From the NCBI GenBank assembly GCA_021810905.1, contig JAJZQH010000006.1, forward strand, positions 116,630 to 180,629: a stretch of DNA of 64,000 nucleotides, written 5' to 3'. Position 1 is the stretch's first letter; every line of letters begins with the position of its first letter. The DNA is from a bacterium (GTDB lineage: Bacteria; UBA10199; 2-02-FULL-44-16; JAAZCA01). Under the pieces are notes generated by a model. That model was not told the DNA's origin. It was given only the letters and a program-made list of their open reading frames with translations, and searched no databases. The position numbers were made by a program, and so were the translations under genes. Shown piece after piece: positions 16,845-24,082 of this stretch.

Positions 16845-17038
16845 TCAATCAATGCAATCTTACGTTTTCGAGCACCACACAGAGGCAGAGTAACCGCAGT
16901 CAAATGCTATGGCGATGGTATCGAATATGCGGCCGAGCCATTGAAGCCCGCGTTACGACGGCCTTCCTGACGCATCCGCAGCCTCAAGGCTGCAAGGCGC
17001 CGAAGGCGTGAAACACGCTCCGAACAGGCCCAGATCTC

Positions 17039-17079
17039 CTGACAAACCCCTTGTCGCCCCTGAAAAAACCCGATAGTAA
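17039..17079 (+). repeat. 41-nt direct repeat, left copy, before the HEPN/MNT module
   Basis: Matches 17844-17884 at 39 of 41 positions (differences at positions 12 and 36 of the repeat). It contains CTTGTCGCCCCTGAAAAAAC. The two copies are 805 nt apart and bracket the HEPN and MNT genes. Confidence 0.9.
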
Positions 17080-17117
17080 TCATGTTGCTTGACACCGGCT
17101 TACTGAGGAGGAAACCC

Positions 17118-17543
17118 ATGCCCCTGGACTTAAGCAGCATCGAAAAGGGCGTCGATTCGCTGGATGCCGCCTTGAAGGTCGCTGCGGATGCGGGTTTCAT
17201 GTCCAGGCTTTCCAAAGAACAGGCTGATACGGTCCGTGCCGGCGTAATACAGAATTTCGAATTCACCTATGAACTCTGCTGGAAATTCATCCAGCGCTGG
17301 CTCAAGGAAAACAGGTTTCTTGATGAGGCCGCCCTCCCGCGAACGAGAAAAGACCTCTTCCGCATGGCGGCGCGGGCCGCGCTCATCGATCATCCGGACC
17401 GATGGTTTGATTACGGCGATGCGCGCAACATCACTGCCCACACATATGATCTGGACAAGGCAAAGATCGTTTACGAGGCTGCGACGCGCTTTATCGTCGA
17501 CGCTAAGGAATTACTCGAACGGCTGGAGTCAATGAATGATTGA
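17118..17543 (+). CDS. hepT: HEPN-family toxin of a type VII toxin-antitoxin pair (HI0074-like)
   Basis: 141 aa, all-helical HI0074-like protein. NFEFTYELCWKFIQRWLKEN is the family's central helix. Near the C-terminus ARNITAHTYD contains the R-x4-H-x-Y motif of HEPN ribonucleases in which the partner enzyme AMPylates the tyrosine. The start at 17118 is set by GAGGAGGA at 17105-17112; the open frame reaches back to 17082 without support. It overlaps the next gene by 8 nt. As in known HepT/MntA pairs, the predicted role is RNA cleavage held in check by the partner. Confidence 0.87.
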   Translation: MPLDLSSIEKGVDSLDAALKVAADAGFMSRLSKEQADTVRAGVIQNFEFTYELCWKFIQRWLKENRFLDEAALPRTRKDLFRMAARAALIDHPDRWFDYGDARNITAHTYDLDKAKIVYEAATRFIVDAKELLERLESMND

Positions 17544-17847
17544 TGTACATCCCGACCATCTGGCCGAAATCAAACGCATCCTTGCGATGCACGCGCCAGG
17601 TTGTAAAGTTTGCGTGTTCGGATCGCGCGTAAACGGCAATGCTCAGCCTTCTTCCGATCTGGACCTTGTCCTCATGGGGCAGAAAAAATTCGACTGGCGT
17701 TTCATCGAGCGATTAAAGGACGCCTTTGCTGCATCTGATCTCCCTTTTATGGTCGATGTGATCGACTGGCACGACATGACCGAGGAATTAAAAAATCTCG
17801 TCAAAAGGAACTGCGACACCATCCAGACGTGCCCCACAGAGGACTGA
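17536..17847 (+). CDS. mntA: MNT-type nucleotidyltransferase antitoxin
   Basis: 103 aa minimal nucleotidyltransferase. The active-site motif G-S-x10-D-x-D is seen exactly (GSRVNGNAQPSSDLD, about residues 29-43). In type VII systems it adds AMP to the HEPN tyrosine and so silences it. The gene is translationally coupled to hepT. Its stop codon lies inside the right copy of the flanking 41-nt repeat. Confidence 0.88.
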   Translation: MIDVHPDHLAEIKRILAMHAPGCKVCVFGSRVNGNAQPSSDLDLVLMGQKKFDWRFIERLKDAFAASDLPFMVDVIDWHDMTEELKNLVKRNCDTIQTCPTED

Positions 17848-17884
17848 CAAACCACTTGTCGCCCCTGAAAAAACCCGCTAGTAA
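17844..17884 (+). repeat. 41-nt direct repeat, right copy, after the HEPN/MNT module
   Basis: Second copy of the repeat at 17039-17079, starting within the mntA stop codon and ending 31 nt before the next gene's ATG. It may be the scar of an insertion of the module or a dispersed intergenic repeat that happened to recombine. Confidence 0.9.
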
Positions 17885-17914
17885 CTCTTGCGGGGGAAGA
17901 AAGGACACGGGGGC

Positions 17915-18529
17915 ATGCTTAGACGGGTATTCCGGTTTATATTCCTTTCTGCAGCAATCATCTCCATTCCTTTTCTGCCACAGACTACGGCCGCCTGCGG
18001 CCATGACGGTTTCTTCCTGGGGGCCGGCTACGAACAGCTCTTCATGGTGACGCCCGAGAGCCAGCTCGGGCTCGGCAATACCGGGCGCGTGACCTTCGGC
18101 CCTGGATATGGCGCAGACCTGGTCTTCGGGTACGATTTCTGCGGTAGCCGCTGGGGCATTCAGCTGCCGATCGAATACTCGAGGCTCAAGCTCAACGGCT
18201 CCGAGTGGGTGAATTATATCGGATCGTCGCTTGAAGCGATATTCAGGGTGGCGGAATGGAGAAACGGCCTAGATTTCCACCTGGTCGGCGGCATAGGCGG
18301 CAGCTATCTCTCGGAGGGGAAAGTCAGCAATAACACGGCAAGCGCGGGCTTCAACGTGGGAGTTGGTCCGGGAATCGCCTACTTCTTTTCCAGGACCGAA
18401 AAACTCACGGCAGCCATCGCTGCCGAGCTCCCCATCCGGTTTCAGTACTTCATCGGAAACCACCTCTCCGCCAACGGCACGAGCGCCATAGCTTTCCCGC
18501 TTCGCCTCTCCCTTCAGCTCGGTTTCTAG
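17915..18529 (+). CDS. Outer-membrane beta-barrel protein
   Basis: 204 aa. Signal peptide MLRRVFRFIFLSAAIISIPF with cleavage near TTAA-C, then alternating amphipathic strands rich in G, Y and F (GFFLGAGYEQLFMV, AGFNVGVGPGIAYFF). The last residues are SLQLGF, a C-terminal phenylalanine typical of BAM substrates. The size suggests an 8- to 10-stranded barrel. I cannot name a specific function. ATG 17915 is preferred over a TTG at 17888 because it begins the signal peptide and has AGGA 9 nt upstream. Confidence 0.75.
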   Translation: MLRRVFRFIFLSAAIISIPFLPQTTAACGHDGFFLGAGYEQLFMVTPESQLGLGNTGRVTFGPGYGADLVFGYDFCGSRWGIQLPIEYSRLKLNGSEWVNYIGSSLEAIFRVAEWRNGLDFHLVGGIGGSYLSEGKVSNNTASAGFNVGVGPGIAYFFSRTEKLTAAIAAELPIRFQYFIGNHLSANGTSAIAFPLRLSLQLGF

Positions 18530-18545
18530 CCCAGCCTCAGGCGCG

Positions 18546-18573
18546 TTGACAGTTCGGCGGCGAATCGTTAACT
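18546..18573 (+). promoter_or_regulatory. Candidate promoter, leaderless spacing
   Basis: TTGACA at 18546-18551 and TTAACT at 18568-18573 are 16 nt apart. The -10 box ends 7 nt before the ATG at 18581, and there is no Shine-Dalgarno sequence. Confidence 0.5.
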
Positions 18574-18580
18574 TCCAGGC

Positions 18581-19855
18581 ATGAAAACCTTCATTGGAAT
18601 AGCTACGCTAACTGCCCTCCTCTTCGCAGCGTCCAGCGCCCGCGCATTTAACATAGGCGGTTTCTCCAATCCGTACGGGATAGCGATCGACGGGAGTACG
18701 AACTACATCTACGTCTCCAACGTGAACGGTGACGCCAATGCGCGAGATGATAACGGTTTCATATCGCGCCTCAAGGGCGACGGGACAATCGATCAGCTGA
18801 AACTCATCGACGGCGCATCGCCAAAATTTTCGCTCAACGCGCCCAAGGGCATGGCGATCATCGGCACCACGCTCTACGTGGCGGACATCGACAAGCTGCA
18901 CGCCTTCAACCTCTCAAACGGCGCTTTTCTCTTCGACGTGAACTTCGGCAACCTGCCTGTCCAGCACTTCTACGACGTGAAGGTGGGCCCGGACAATGCA
19001 CTCTATGTCGCGGATGGGCCGGGCAACACCATCTATCGCGTTGACGTGCCCAAGCAGCATGAAGTTACGACCTTTGCATCAGGAGATTCGCTCGGCCAGC
19101 CTCATTCGGTCGTATGGTTTCCGACCCGCCAATCCTTCGTGGTCGCAGGATGGAGTTCGGGACAGGTCACGGCATACGACCGTTCGGGCAAGAGGCAGCC
19201 CTATGCAGCGATCTTCCTCCGCACGCTCGAGGGGATTACGGCGGATGACACGGGCAGCATGTACGTTGCCAGCTCGGGACTCAACGCGATATACAGAATA
19301 GCGCCGAACTTCGCGCTTTTTGGATTTCAGCTGGGCGTTATGTCGCCCGCCGGGCTTGCTTATCATCGCGCAGGCAGCCAGATCATTGCTGCTTCGATCG
19401 ACACGAACACGGTTCAATCCATACCGATAAAGAGTGCCCAGGAAGAAACGCCTCCTGAACTCGTGCCGCTTCCTTCGCTGATGCCTCAGGCGCAGTCACC
19501 GGCCGCTCCGGCCGCTGAAAAGCCGCAGGCCGCAGCGCCGCCTCCTGCCGCCGCCCCTGAAAAGGTCGAAGCGGGCAAAGCCGCTCCGGCGGAAAAAGCA
19601 CCGGCTCCTGAGAAGCCCGCGGCGGAGAAAGCCAATGCTGAAAAGCCTGCACCTGCAGATAAGAATGCGGTGACCAATAAGGCAGCGCCCGCTGAAAAGA
19701 CGCCGCCGGCCGCCGGGAAACCCTCACCCGCAAAACCGGAAACAGCCAAGCCGGATACCGCAAAACCTGAAACAGCCAAACCAGATGCAACAAAGCAGGA
19801 AACTGCAAAGCCGGAGGTTGCGAAACCAGAGCCGCCGAAGCAGGGCGCCAAATGA
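18581..19855 (+). CDS. Exported NHL-like beta-propeller protein with long Pro/Ala/Lys/Glu tail
   Basis: 424 aa. A signal peptide (cleavage after ASSARA, residue 22) leads into a propeller of about 270 residues built of repeats such as NPYGIAIDGSTNYIYVSN, APKGMAIIGTTLYVAD and VKVGPDNALYVADG. From about residue 290 to the end the sequence is low complexity: first A/P-rich, then repeated KPETAKPDTA units. This is a TonB-like or cell-wall-spanning linker with no domain after it. It is probably a periplasmic or surface binding protein. The ligand is unknown. Confidence 0.75.
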   Translation: MKTFIGIATLTALLFAASSARAFNIGGFSNPYGIAIDGSTNYIYVSNVNGDANARDDNGFISRLKGDGTIDQLKLIDGASPKFSLNAPKGMAIIGTTLYVADIDKLHAFNLSNGAFLFDVNFGNLPVQHFYDVKVGPDNALYVADGPGNTIYRVDVPKQHEVTTFASGDSLGQPHSVVWFPTRQSFVVAGWSSGQVTAYDRSGKRQPYAAIFLRTLEGITADDTGSMYVASSGLNAIYRIAPNFALFGFQLGVMSPAGLAYHRAGSQIIAASIDTNTVQSIPIKSAQEETPPELVPLPSLMPQAQSPAAPAAEKPQAAAPPPAAAPEKVEAGKAAPAEKAPAPEKPAAEKANAEKPAPADKNAVTNKAAPAEKTPPAAGKPSPAKPETAKPDTAKPETAKPDATKQETAKPEVAKPEPPKQGAK

Positions 19856-19859
19856 AAGC

Positions 19860-19973
19860 CCCCGCAGCAAGCTGCGGGGAATCATCAGCAACATCTCCGA
19901 TCACCCTCACCCTTCCCTCTCCCCTCAAGGGAGAGGGTGATGGAAGCCCCGCAGCAGGCTGCGGGGAATCATC
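19860..19973. repeat. Composite palindromic repeat, second locus
   Basis: Two near-identical 27-nt hairpins (CCCCGCAGC...GCTGCGGGG then AATCATC) at 19860-19886 and 19947-19973 bracket the palindrome TCACCCTC...GAGGGTGA at about 19901-19940. The order hairpin, ATCAnn, CCCTCTCCCC palindrome is the same as at 2801-3030, so this is one dispersed element family. It may also end transcription of the convergent genes on either side. Confidence 0.8.
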
Positions 19974-19988
19974 GGATTGAGATTGTTT

Positions 19989-21158
19989 TTAGAAACTGAT
20001 CGGCAGCGTCTCGAGATTGCAGAGGCGTTTTTCCAGACAAGACGAATCGCAAATCGAAGGATCGATTGTTCCCCATACTCCGGCGCTCTCTCCGCAGATA
20101 TGTAGCTTATGAGGGGGCAGGGCCTTGTTCAATTTTTCCCACAGAACCTTGAGCACCCGCTCCCTGATGAACCTGGGATAGCGCATGAGCTTTCCAACGG
20201 GAACGATCTCGCCCGCGAATATGCGCGTTCCGGGGAAACGCTTGAGGGCGCGCGCGGGAAGATCCGGATCGAATTTCAAAAGCCCCATCCTCACCCACGC
20301 GATCGAACGCGACGGCACGGCAGTCAGCATCTTGTCCACGACCTCGCCGTAACGCTCCGTCGCTTCCTCAGGCGATCCGTTGACTATGACTGGATCGAGG
20401 CAGAACCCCACGCCGAAACCCGCCGCAGCGACTTTCGCAGCAGCGGCAAGCCGTTCATCAAGTGAGGCAACACCCCTCTCCTCGGATTCGATGATCGACT
20501 GCGCATTAAGGGCCCAGGAGATCACCGTCCTGTTGCGGTGTTTCAGATCGAGCAGGTGATCCACGAACGAGGTGCGCGTCTTGAGTTCGTAGATCGCGTT
20601 TCTCTTTGACGCGAAGAACGGTATGAGCACGCGCGCAAAATCGAAAAGATGGTCCTGCGCAAGAGGGTCTCCCGTTTCTCCGGAACGGATGCGGAAGTAG
20701 CGCTGCTCATTCCTGGCCAAAAACGAACTCACTTCGCGAAGGATCGCTTCCAGATCGACGAATGCGGCAGGTGTTGCCTCACGCGCCGCATGTGGAAGGT
20801 CGTAACTGCATTCTATGGGGCTGGCCGAAACCAGATCGAGCGACATCGAGCCGCAGCAGAAATTATCCGCGCACGAAGAGGGACATTTCTTCAGGGCCTT
20901 GCCGCGGTGGACCGTCAATATGAGCCGGCGCCTCGCCTCATCGGGATCGGATGGAACCTTGAGAAGGGCCGCATCATCGACGATATCTGTAGGCACGTCG
21001 CGCAGCGAATTCGTGATGCGCAGCGCAAAAGGAAGGTCGGCCGCGCGCGATTCTATAATGAGGCACTCAGGCCGAAAGGGAGATATATCCCTCTTCGATC
21101 TTGAGCCGCTCTTTCTCGGAAGCTGTGCGAGATTCGCCCCGGAAACACTTACTGACAT
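19989..21158 (-). CDS. Spore-photoproduct-lyase-like protein that has lost the radical SAM cluster cysteines
   Basis: 389 aa, aligned by eye over its whole length with spore photoproduct lyase. Matches include NFCCGSMSLDLV, YELKTRTSFVDHLLDL, RTVISWALNAQSII, GFGVGFCLDPVIV and SIAWVRMGLLKFDPDL. In active members the cluster motif reads C-P-x-D-C-S-Y-C. Here it is SPIECSYD, so the first and third cysteines are Ser and Asp. It should not bind the [4Fe-4S]-SAM cluster in the usual way. ATG 21158 has GGGGGAG upstream. It follows the ParB-like gene by 40 nt. A role in DNA binding or repair without SAM chemistry is speculative. Confidence 0.75.
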   Translation of the reverse strand: MSVSVSGANLAQLPRKSGSRSKRDISPFRPECLIIESRAADLPFALRITNSLRDVPTDIVDDAALLKVPSDPDEARRRLILTVHRGKALKKCPSSCADNFCCGSMSLDLVSASPIECSYDLPHAAREATPAAFVDLEAILREVSSFLARNEQRYFRIRSGETGDPLAQDHLFDFARVLIPFFASKRNAIYELKTRTSFVDHLLDLKHRNRTVISWALNAQSIIESEERGVASLDERLAAAAKVAAAGFGVGFCLDPVIVNGSPEEATERYGEVVDKMLTAVPSRSIAWVRMGLLKFDPDLPARALKRFPGTRIFAGEIVPVGKLMRYPRFIRERVLKVLWEKLNKALPPHKLHICGESAGVWGTIDPSICDSSCLEKRLCNLETLPISF

Positions 21159-21198
21159 CGCATCTCCCCCTCAGGTGATGCCATATGCGAAGCATAAA

Positions 21199-22170
21199 TC
21201 AGGCGCGATACCATTCGAAGATCTGATGCCACTGCTGCTTGGTAAACGCTTCCTGAATTTTTTTGATAAGATCGCCAATCTCCTCTGGATGCGAGAACTG
21301 GCATTCGAGTTTGATCTTGTCGTTTTCAAAGTACGGGTCAGCGACGAGGCGAGCGGAATCCGGCAGATCGAGGTTGTCGATGAGCGACGCGAGCTGGCGC
21401 TGCCGCTCCGAAAGCTGCGGCAGACGCACGCCGCGGAGCGCCTGGCGAAGCGCGCGCACTTTGTCGGTGGGCGTCGTGCCCGGATCTGCTACGACCTGCA
21501 GGATCTGGTAGCGCTGCAGGATCTCCTCGACCGAGACTGCGTCGCGCGCGGATATCTCGCGGATCAGCGTGAGCAGCTCGTTGAGTTTCGCGGACGAAGG
21601 ACGGATCTGCGTAAGCACGGGCAGCAGTTCCTGCTGCGTAGCCGGCGAGAATTCGGCAATGCGCGATGCGGAAGATAACGCCACGTCGCACATGACCACG
21701 TGGTTCTTGAGCGGCTCGGTAAGCTGAGAGAGCGACATGAGCTGGTGCAGCGTCTTGTAGCTCGGCTCTTCGCCCAGGAGAGGAAGGAACTGCTTGACCA
21801 GCTCTTCCTCCGAGACGGAGTAGAACTGGCTCAGCTTTGAGAGCGCGTGGCTCTTCTCGACGATATTGAGCTCCCTCGTTGCGGCGTTGTCGTGGAGGTT
21901 CCACAGGAACGCCTGCGTGGGCGAGAGATCGTTCGGCTCGTGCACGAGCGCGGGCACGGACTGACGGCCGAGTTCCTGCATGGCCAGAACGCGTTTGTAT
22001 CCGGTAACGACTTGATAGGTATTTTCCGGAGTGTGGCGCACGTTGATCGGCTGGATCACGCCGACCGCGCGGATGGAACGCTTGAGCTCCTCCAGGCGCG
22101 GCGCAAACGTAATGCGGTAGCTGTCATCGGCGATATTGATGTTCGAAAGTGGCAAGTATTGTAGTAGCAT
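21199..22170 (-). CDS. ParB/Spo0J N-terminal domain protein
   Basis: 323 aa. The ParB CTPase-like N-domain is clear: LPLSNINIADDSYRI, LEELKRSIRAVGVIQPINVR, YQVVTGYKRVLAMQELG and then the helix-turn-helix-like stretch to about residue 170 (TRELNIVEKSHALSKL). No ParA is adjacent, so this is an orphan ParB paralogue rather than the chromosomal parAB pair. It could be a nucleoid-occlusion or transcription factor of the Noc/KorB kind (inference). It is divergent from tadA across a 112-nt gap that must hold both promoters, and it probably forms a two-gene unit with the lyase-like gene. Confidence 0.8.
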   Translation of the reverse strand: MLLQYLPLSNINIADDSYRITFAPRLEELKRSIRAVGVIQPINVRHTPENTYQVVTGYKRVLAMQELGRQSVPALVHEPNDLSPTQAFLWNLHDNAATRELNIVEKSHALSKLSQFYSVSEEELVKQFLPLLGEEPSYKTLHQLMSLSQLTEPLKNHVVMCDVALSSASRIAEFSPATQQELLPVLTQIRPSSAKLNELLTLIREISARDAVSVEEILQRYQILQVVADPGTTPTDKVRALRQALRGVRLPQLSERQRQLASLIDNLDLPDSARLVADPYFENDKIKLECQFSHPEEIGDLIKKIQEAFTKQQWHQIFEWYRA

Positions 22171-22282
22171 GGCGGCGGATAATGAGGAAACGCAGAATGA
22201 ATTGCAACAGATTTTTGAAAAATGTTTGCAGCAAATCTGCGTCCGCTGCTATTCTCCGCGTAAATTCAGAATGGAGAGAGCG

Positions 22283-22753
22283 ATGACTTGCGAAGAACGC
22301 GATGAGAAATGGATGAGAGAGGCGCTTGCAGAGGCCGCGAAAGCTGCGAGCGAGGGAGAGGTGCCCATCGGCGCGGTTGCGATTTCGCGCGACGAGATAG
22401 TGGGCCGCGCGCACAACGTTCGCGAACGTACGAACAACCCGCTCGGCCACGCCGAACTCCTGCTCATCGAGCAGCTCGCTCGCGGAGCCGGAAGCTGGAG
22501 GCTCGATGAAATCGAGATCTACGTAACCTGCGAGCCCTGCCTCATGTGCGCGGGCGCCATGCTTCAGGCGCGCATCCCGAGATGCGTCTATGGGTGCGCC
22601 GACCCCAAGGCCGGCGCCGTGGGAACGCTCTACGATGTTTCAAACGATCCGCGCCTCAATCACCGCATCGAAGTAGTCAGGGGAGTGCTTGCGGAAGAGT
22701 GCGGGCGCGCTCTCTCGGCTTTTTTCAGGAAGGTGAGAAAGGGAGAAATCTGA
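22283..22753 (+). CDS. tadA: tRNA-specific adenosine deaminase
   Basis: 156 aa, deaminates A34 of tRNA-Arg(ACG) to inosine. The zinc and catalytic motif is complete: GHAELLLIEQLA and TCEPCLMCAGAML (H-A-E ... P-C-x2-C), followed by RCVYGCADPKAGAVGTLYD. ATG 22283 has GGAGAG six nt upstream; ATG 22271 is the alternative. The frame upstream of that is not conserved. Confidence 0.95.
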   Translation: MTCEERDEKWMREALAEAAKAASEGEVPIGAVAISRDEIVGRAHNVRERTNNPLGHAELLLIEQLARGAGSWRLDEIEIYVTCEPCLMCAGAMLQARIPRCVYGCADPKAGAVGTLYDVSNDPRLNHRIEVVRGVLAEECGRALSAFFRKVRKGEI

Positions 22754-22943
22754 CAATTTCGTACCCGGGCGCTATCGATAGGACGGGCAGAAGGCGCCAG
22801 CGGGAAATCGTCGTAATAAACCGGCTGCCGGCCTTCGCCTGTTTGCTGTTGCGCTCATCCGGCCGGTATGCTGTATTCCGCCCCCAAAATGGAGCCGGCC
22901 GCTTTCGACGCCGGATGACAAATCAAGGAGATGGGTGCCCGGC

Positions 22944-23032
22944 GGAGAGGTGCCAGAGCGGTCGATCGGGGCGGTCTCGAAAACCGTTGTCCTTCGAAAG
23001 GAGGACCGTGGGTTCGAATCCCACCCTCTCCG
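22944..23032 (+). tRNA. tRNA-Ser (anticodon CGA)
   Basis: Acceptor GGAGAGG (22944-22950) pairs with CCTCTCC (23025-23031). The anticodon stem GCGGT/ACCGT encloses loop CTCGAAA, giving CGA. A long variable arm (GTCC TTCG AAAGGAGGAC region) is typical of tRNA-Ser. The T-arm is GTGGG TTCGAAT CCCAC. CCA is not encoded. The preceding 22754-22943 holds no gene but is rich in GC inverted repeats (CATCCGGC...GCCGGATG). Confidence 0.95.
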
Positions 23033-23099
23033 CCGAGCATCCATTAACTCGATCACAGGCCTGAGGGTCTGCTGATAAACGAACGACAAAGGGGGAAAT

Positions 23100-23261
23100 A
23101 TGAGAAAGTTCCTGCTGGTCCTGCTGCTGCTCGCTGCGATAATCTACGCCTTCACGCAAAAGTACCAGGTTCAAGCCGGCAAGAGCACTGACGGTTCTTT
23201 CCAGATGGTCATGGTCGACAAATCGAGCGGCAAGCTCTATCACGTGATAGGCAATAAGTAG
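23100..23261 (+). CDS. Small single-pass or secreted protein between two tRNA genes
   Basis: 53 aa, ATG preceded by GGGGG at 23090-23094. Residues 3-18 (KFLLVLLLLAAIIYAF) form a membrane anchor or uncleaved signal. The rest is a short polar domain ending SGKLYHVIGNK. No family is recognised. The good ribosome-binding site, the hydrophobic N-terminus and the hairpin right after the stop (23278-23302) support a real gene. Confidence 0.55.
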   Translation: MRKFLLVLLLLAAIIYAFTQKYQVQAGKSTDGSFQMVMVDKSSGKLYHVIGNK

Positions 23262-23277
23262 CGCTGACGATTCGTAG

Positions 23278-23302
23278 GGCCCGCTACCGCAGTGACAGCG
23301 GG
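23278..23302 (+). terminator. Hairpin after the small ORF
   Basis: GCCCGCT/AGCGGGC stem with an 11-nt loop, 17 nt after the stop of the 53-aa gene. No strong T-run follows, so termination is only likely. Confidence 0.45.
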
Positions 23303-23322
23303 CTCTGGAGTTAGAAGAACCT

Positions 23323-23354
23323 GAAAATAGAAAATGGAGAATAGAAAGTAGAGG
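23323..23354 (+). repeat. 7-bp quasi-tandem words (GAAAATA type), single arm
   Basis: Four in-phase heptads of the form GARARTR (GAAAATA, GAAAATG, ...) just before tRNA-Ser(GGA). A TTCTATT complement appears only after the tRNA in the hairpin at 23463-23499. It belongs by period to the family described between 25.5 and 43 kb. Confidence 0.5.
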
Positions 23355-23377
23355 AAAATCCGGCTTTGCCGGATTTT

Positions 23378-23462
23378 GGAGGGATGCGAGAGTGGCTTAA
23401 TCGGCACGCCTGGAAAGTGTGTGTACCGAAAGGTACCGTGGGTTCGAATCCCACTCCCTCCG
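23378..23462 (+). tRNA. tRNA-Ser (anticodon GGA)
   Basis: Acceptor GGAGGGA pairs with TCCCTCC (23455-23461). The anticodon stem CACGC/GTGTG has loop CTGGAAA, giving GGA. The variable arm is GTACC GAAA GGTAC and the T-arm GTGGG TTCGAAT CCCAC. CCA is not encoded. Confidence 0.95.
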
Positions 23463-23539
23463 CAAATAGAAAGGGCCCTTATGGGGCCCTTTCTATTTGT
23501 GGAGGGAGTTGGGTGAGAAGCCGCGTGGGTTCGAACCGC
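23453..23539. repeat. Quasi-palindrome fused to the 3' end of tRNA-Ser(GGA), copy 1
   Basis: A perfect 16-bp stem (23463-23478 with 23484-23499, AT- then GC-rich, loop TTATG) continues outward. ACTCCCTCC of the tRNA acceptor (23453-23461) pairs with GGAGGGAGT (23501-23509). Beyond it GTGGGTTCGAAC at about 23524-23535 is an inverted copy of the T-arm. The inner stem probably ends transcription of the tRNA. The stretch up to 23630 has another hairpin (AGCTGCATCC/GGATGCAGCT, about 23541-23570) and no gene. Confidence 0.75.
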
Positions 23540-23634
23540 AGCTGCATCCCAGCCGCAGGCGGATGCAGCTATATAAATAAAAGTGACGAGCGCAGCGAGG
23601 AACAAATAGCATTATAGGTCAGAACGAAGTGACA

Positions 23635-23732
23635 ATCCCACTCCCTCCGCAAAAAGGAAATGGGTCCCGTCGTTGGGACCCATTTCCTTTTTGGCGGTGG
23701 GAGTTGGGTGAGAAAACGCGTGGGTTCGACGA
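23635..23732. repeat. Quasi-palindrome with tRNA-Ser 3' fragment, copy 2
   Basis: Same plan as copy 1: tRNA 3' fragment (ATCCCACTCCCTCCGC, 23635-23650), a perfect 18-bp stem of different sequence (23651-23668 with 23675-23692), then GGGAGTTGGGTGAGAA and GTGGGTTCGA. The stem differs from copy 1 but each stem is exactly self-complementary. The IS element begins at its right end. Confidence 0.75.
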
Positions 23733-23815
23733 TGACCATCCCCCCGAAAACTGGGCCAGTTGAAACCCGACGAAGTCTGGGCTAGAAGCTCCCAAGCGGG
23801 GGCAAGGAGGCCTGG

Positions 23816-24082
23816 ATGAAGAGTAAGAGATTCACGGAAGAGCAGATCATTGGGATTTTGAAGGAAGGCGAGGCCGGCAAGAAGACTGAGGAAATTTGCC
23901 GAGAGCATGGGATCGGCAAGTGGGTGTATTACGATTGGCGGAAGAAATACGCAGGCATGACGGTATCCGACGCGAAGAAGCTCAAGGCGCTTGAAGAAGA
24001 GAATCATCGGCTGAAGCGGATCGTGGCAGACCTGACGCTGCAGAACGTGGCGTTAAAGGATGTGCTGGGAAAAAACTGGTAA
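23816..24082 (+). CDS. IS3-family transposase OrfA
   Basis: 88 aa. Helix-turn-helix protein (FTEEQIIGILKEGEAGKKTE, CREHGIGKWVYYDWRKKY) with a C-terminal leucine-zipper-like segment (LKALEEENHRLKRIVADLTL). It binds the IS ends. Ribosome-binding site AAGGAGG at 23803-23809. Near its end the heptamer AAAAAAC at 24070-24076 lies in phase A_AAA_AAC, a classic -1 frameshift site that fuses OrfA to OrfB. Confidence 0.93.
   Translation: MKSKRFTEEQIIGILKEGEAGKKTEEICREHGIGKWVYYDWRKKYAGMTVSDAKKLKALEEENHRLKRIVADLTLQNVALKDVLGKNW

Noticed and set aside
16840..16893. 17-codon + strand ORF starting in the abiEi palindrome
   Set aside because: Its ATG exists only because of the palindrome's symmetry; no ribosome-binding site or family.
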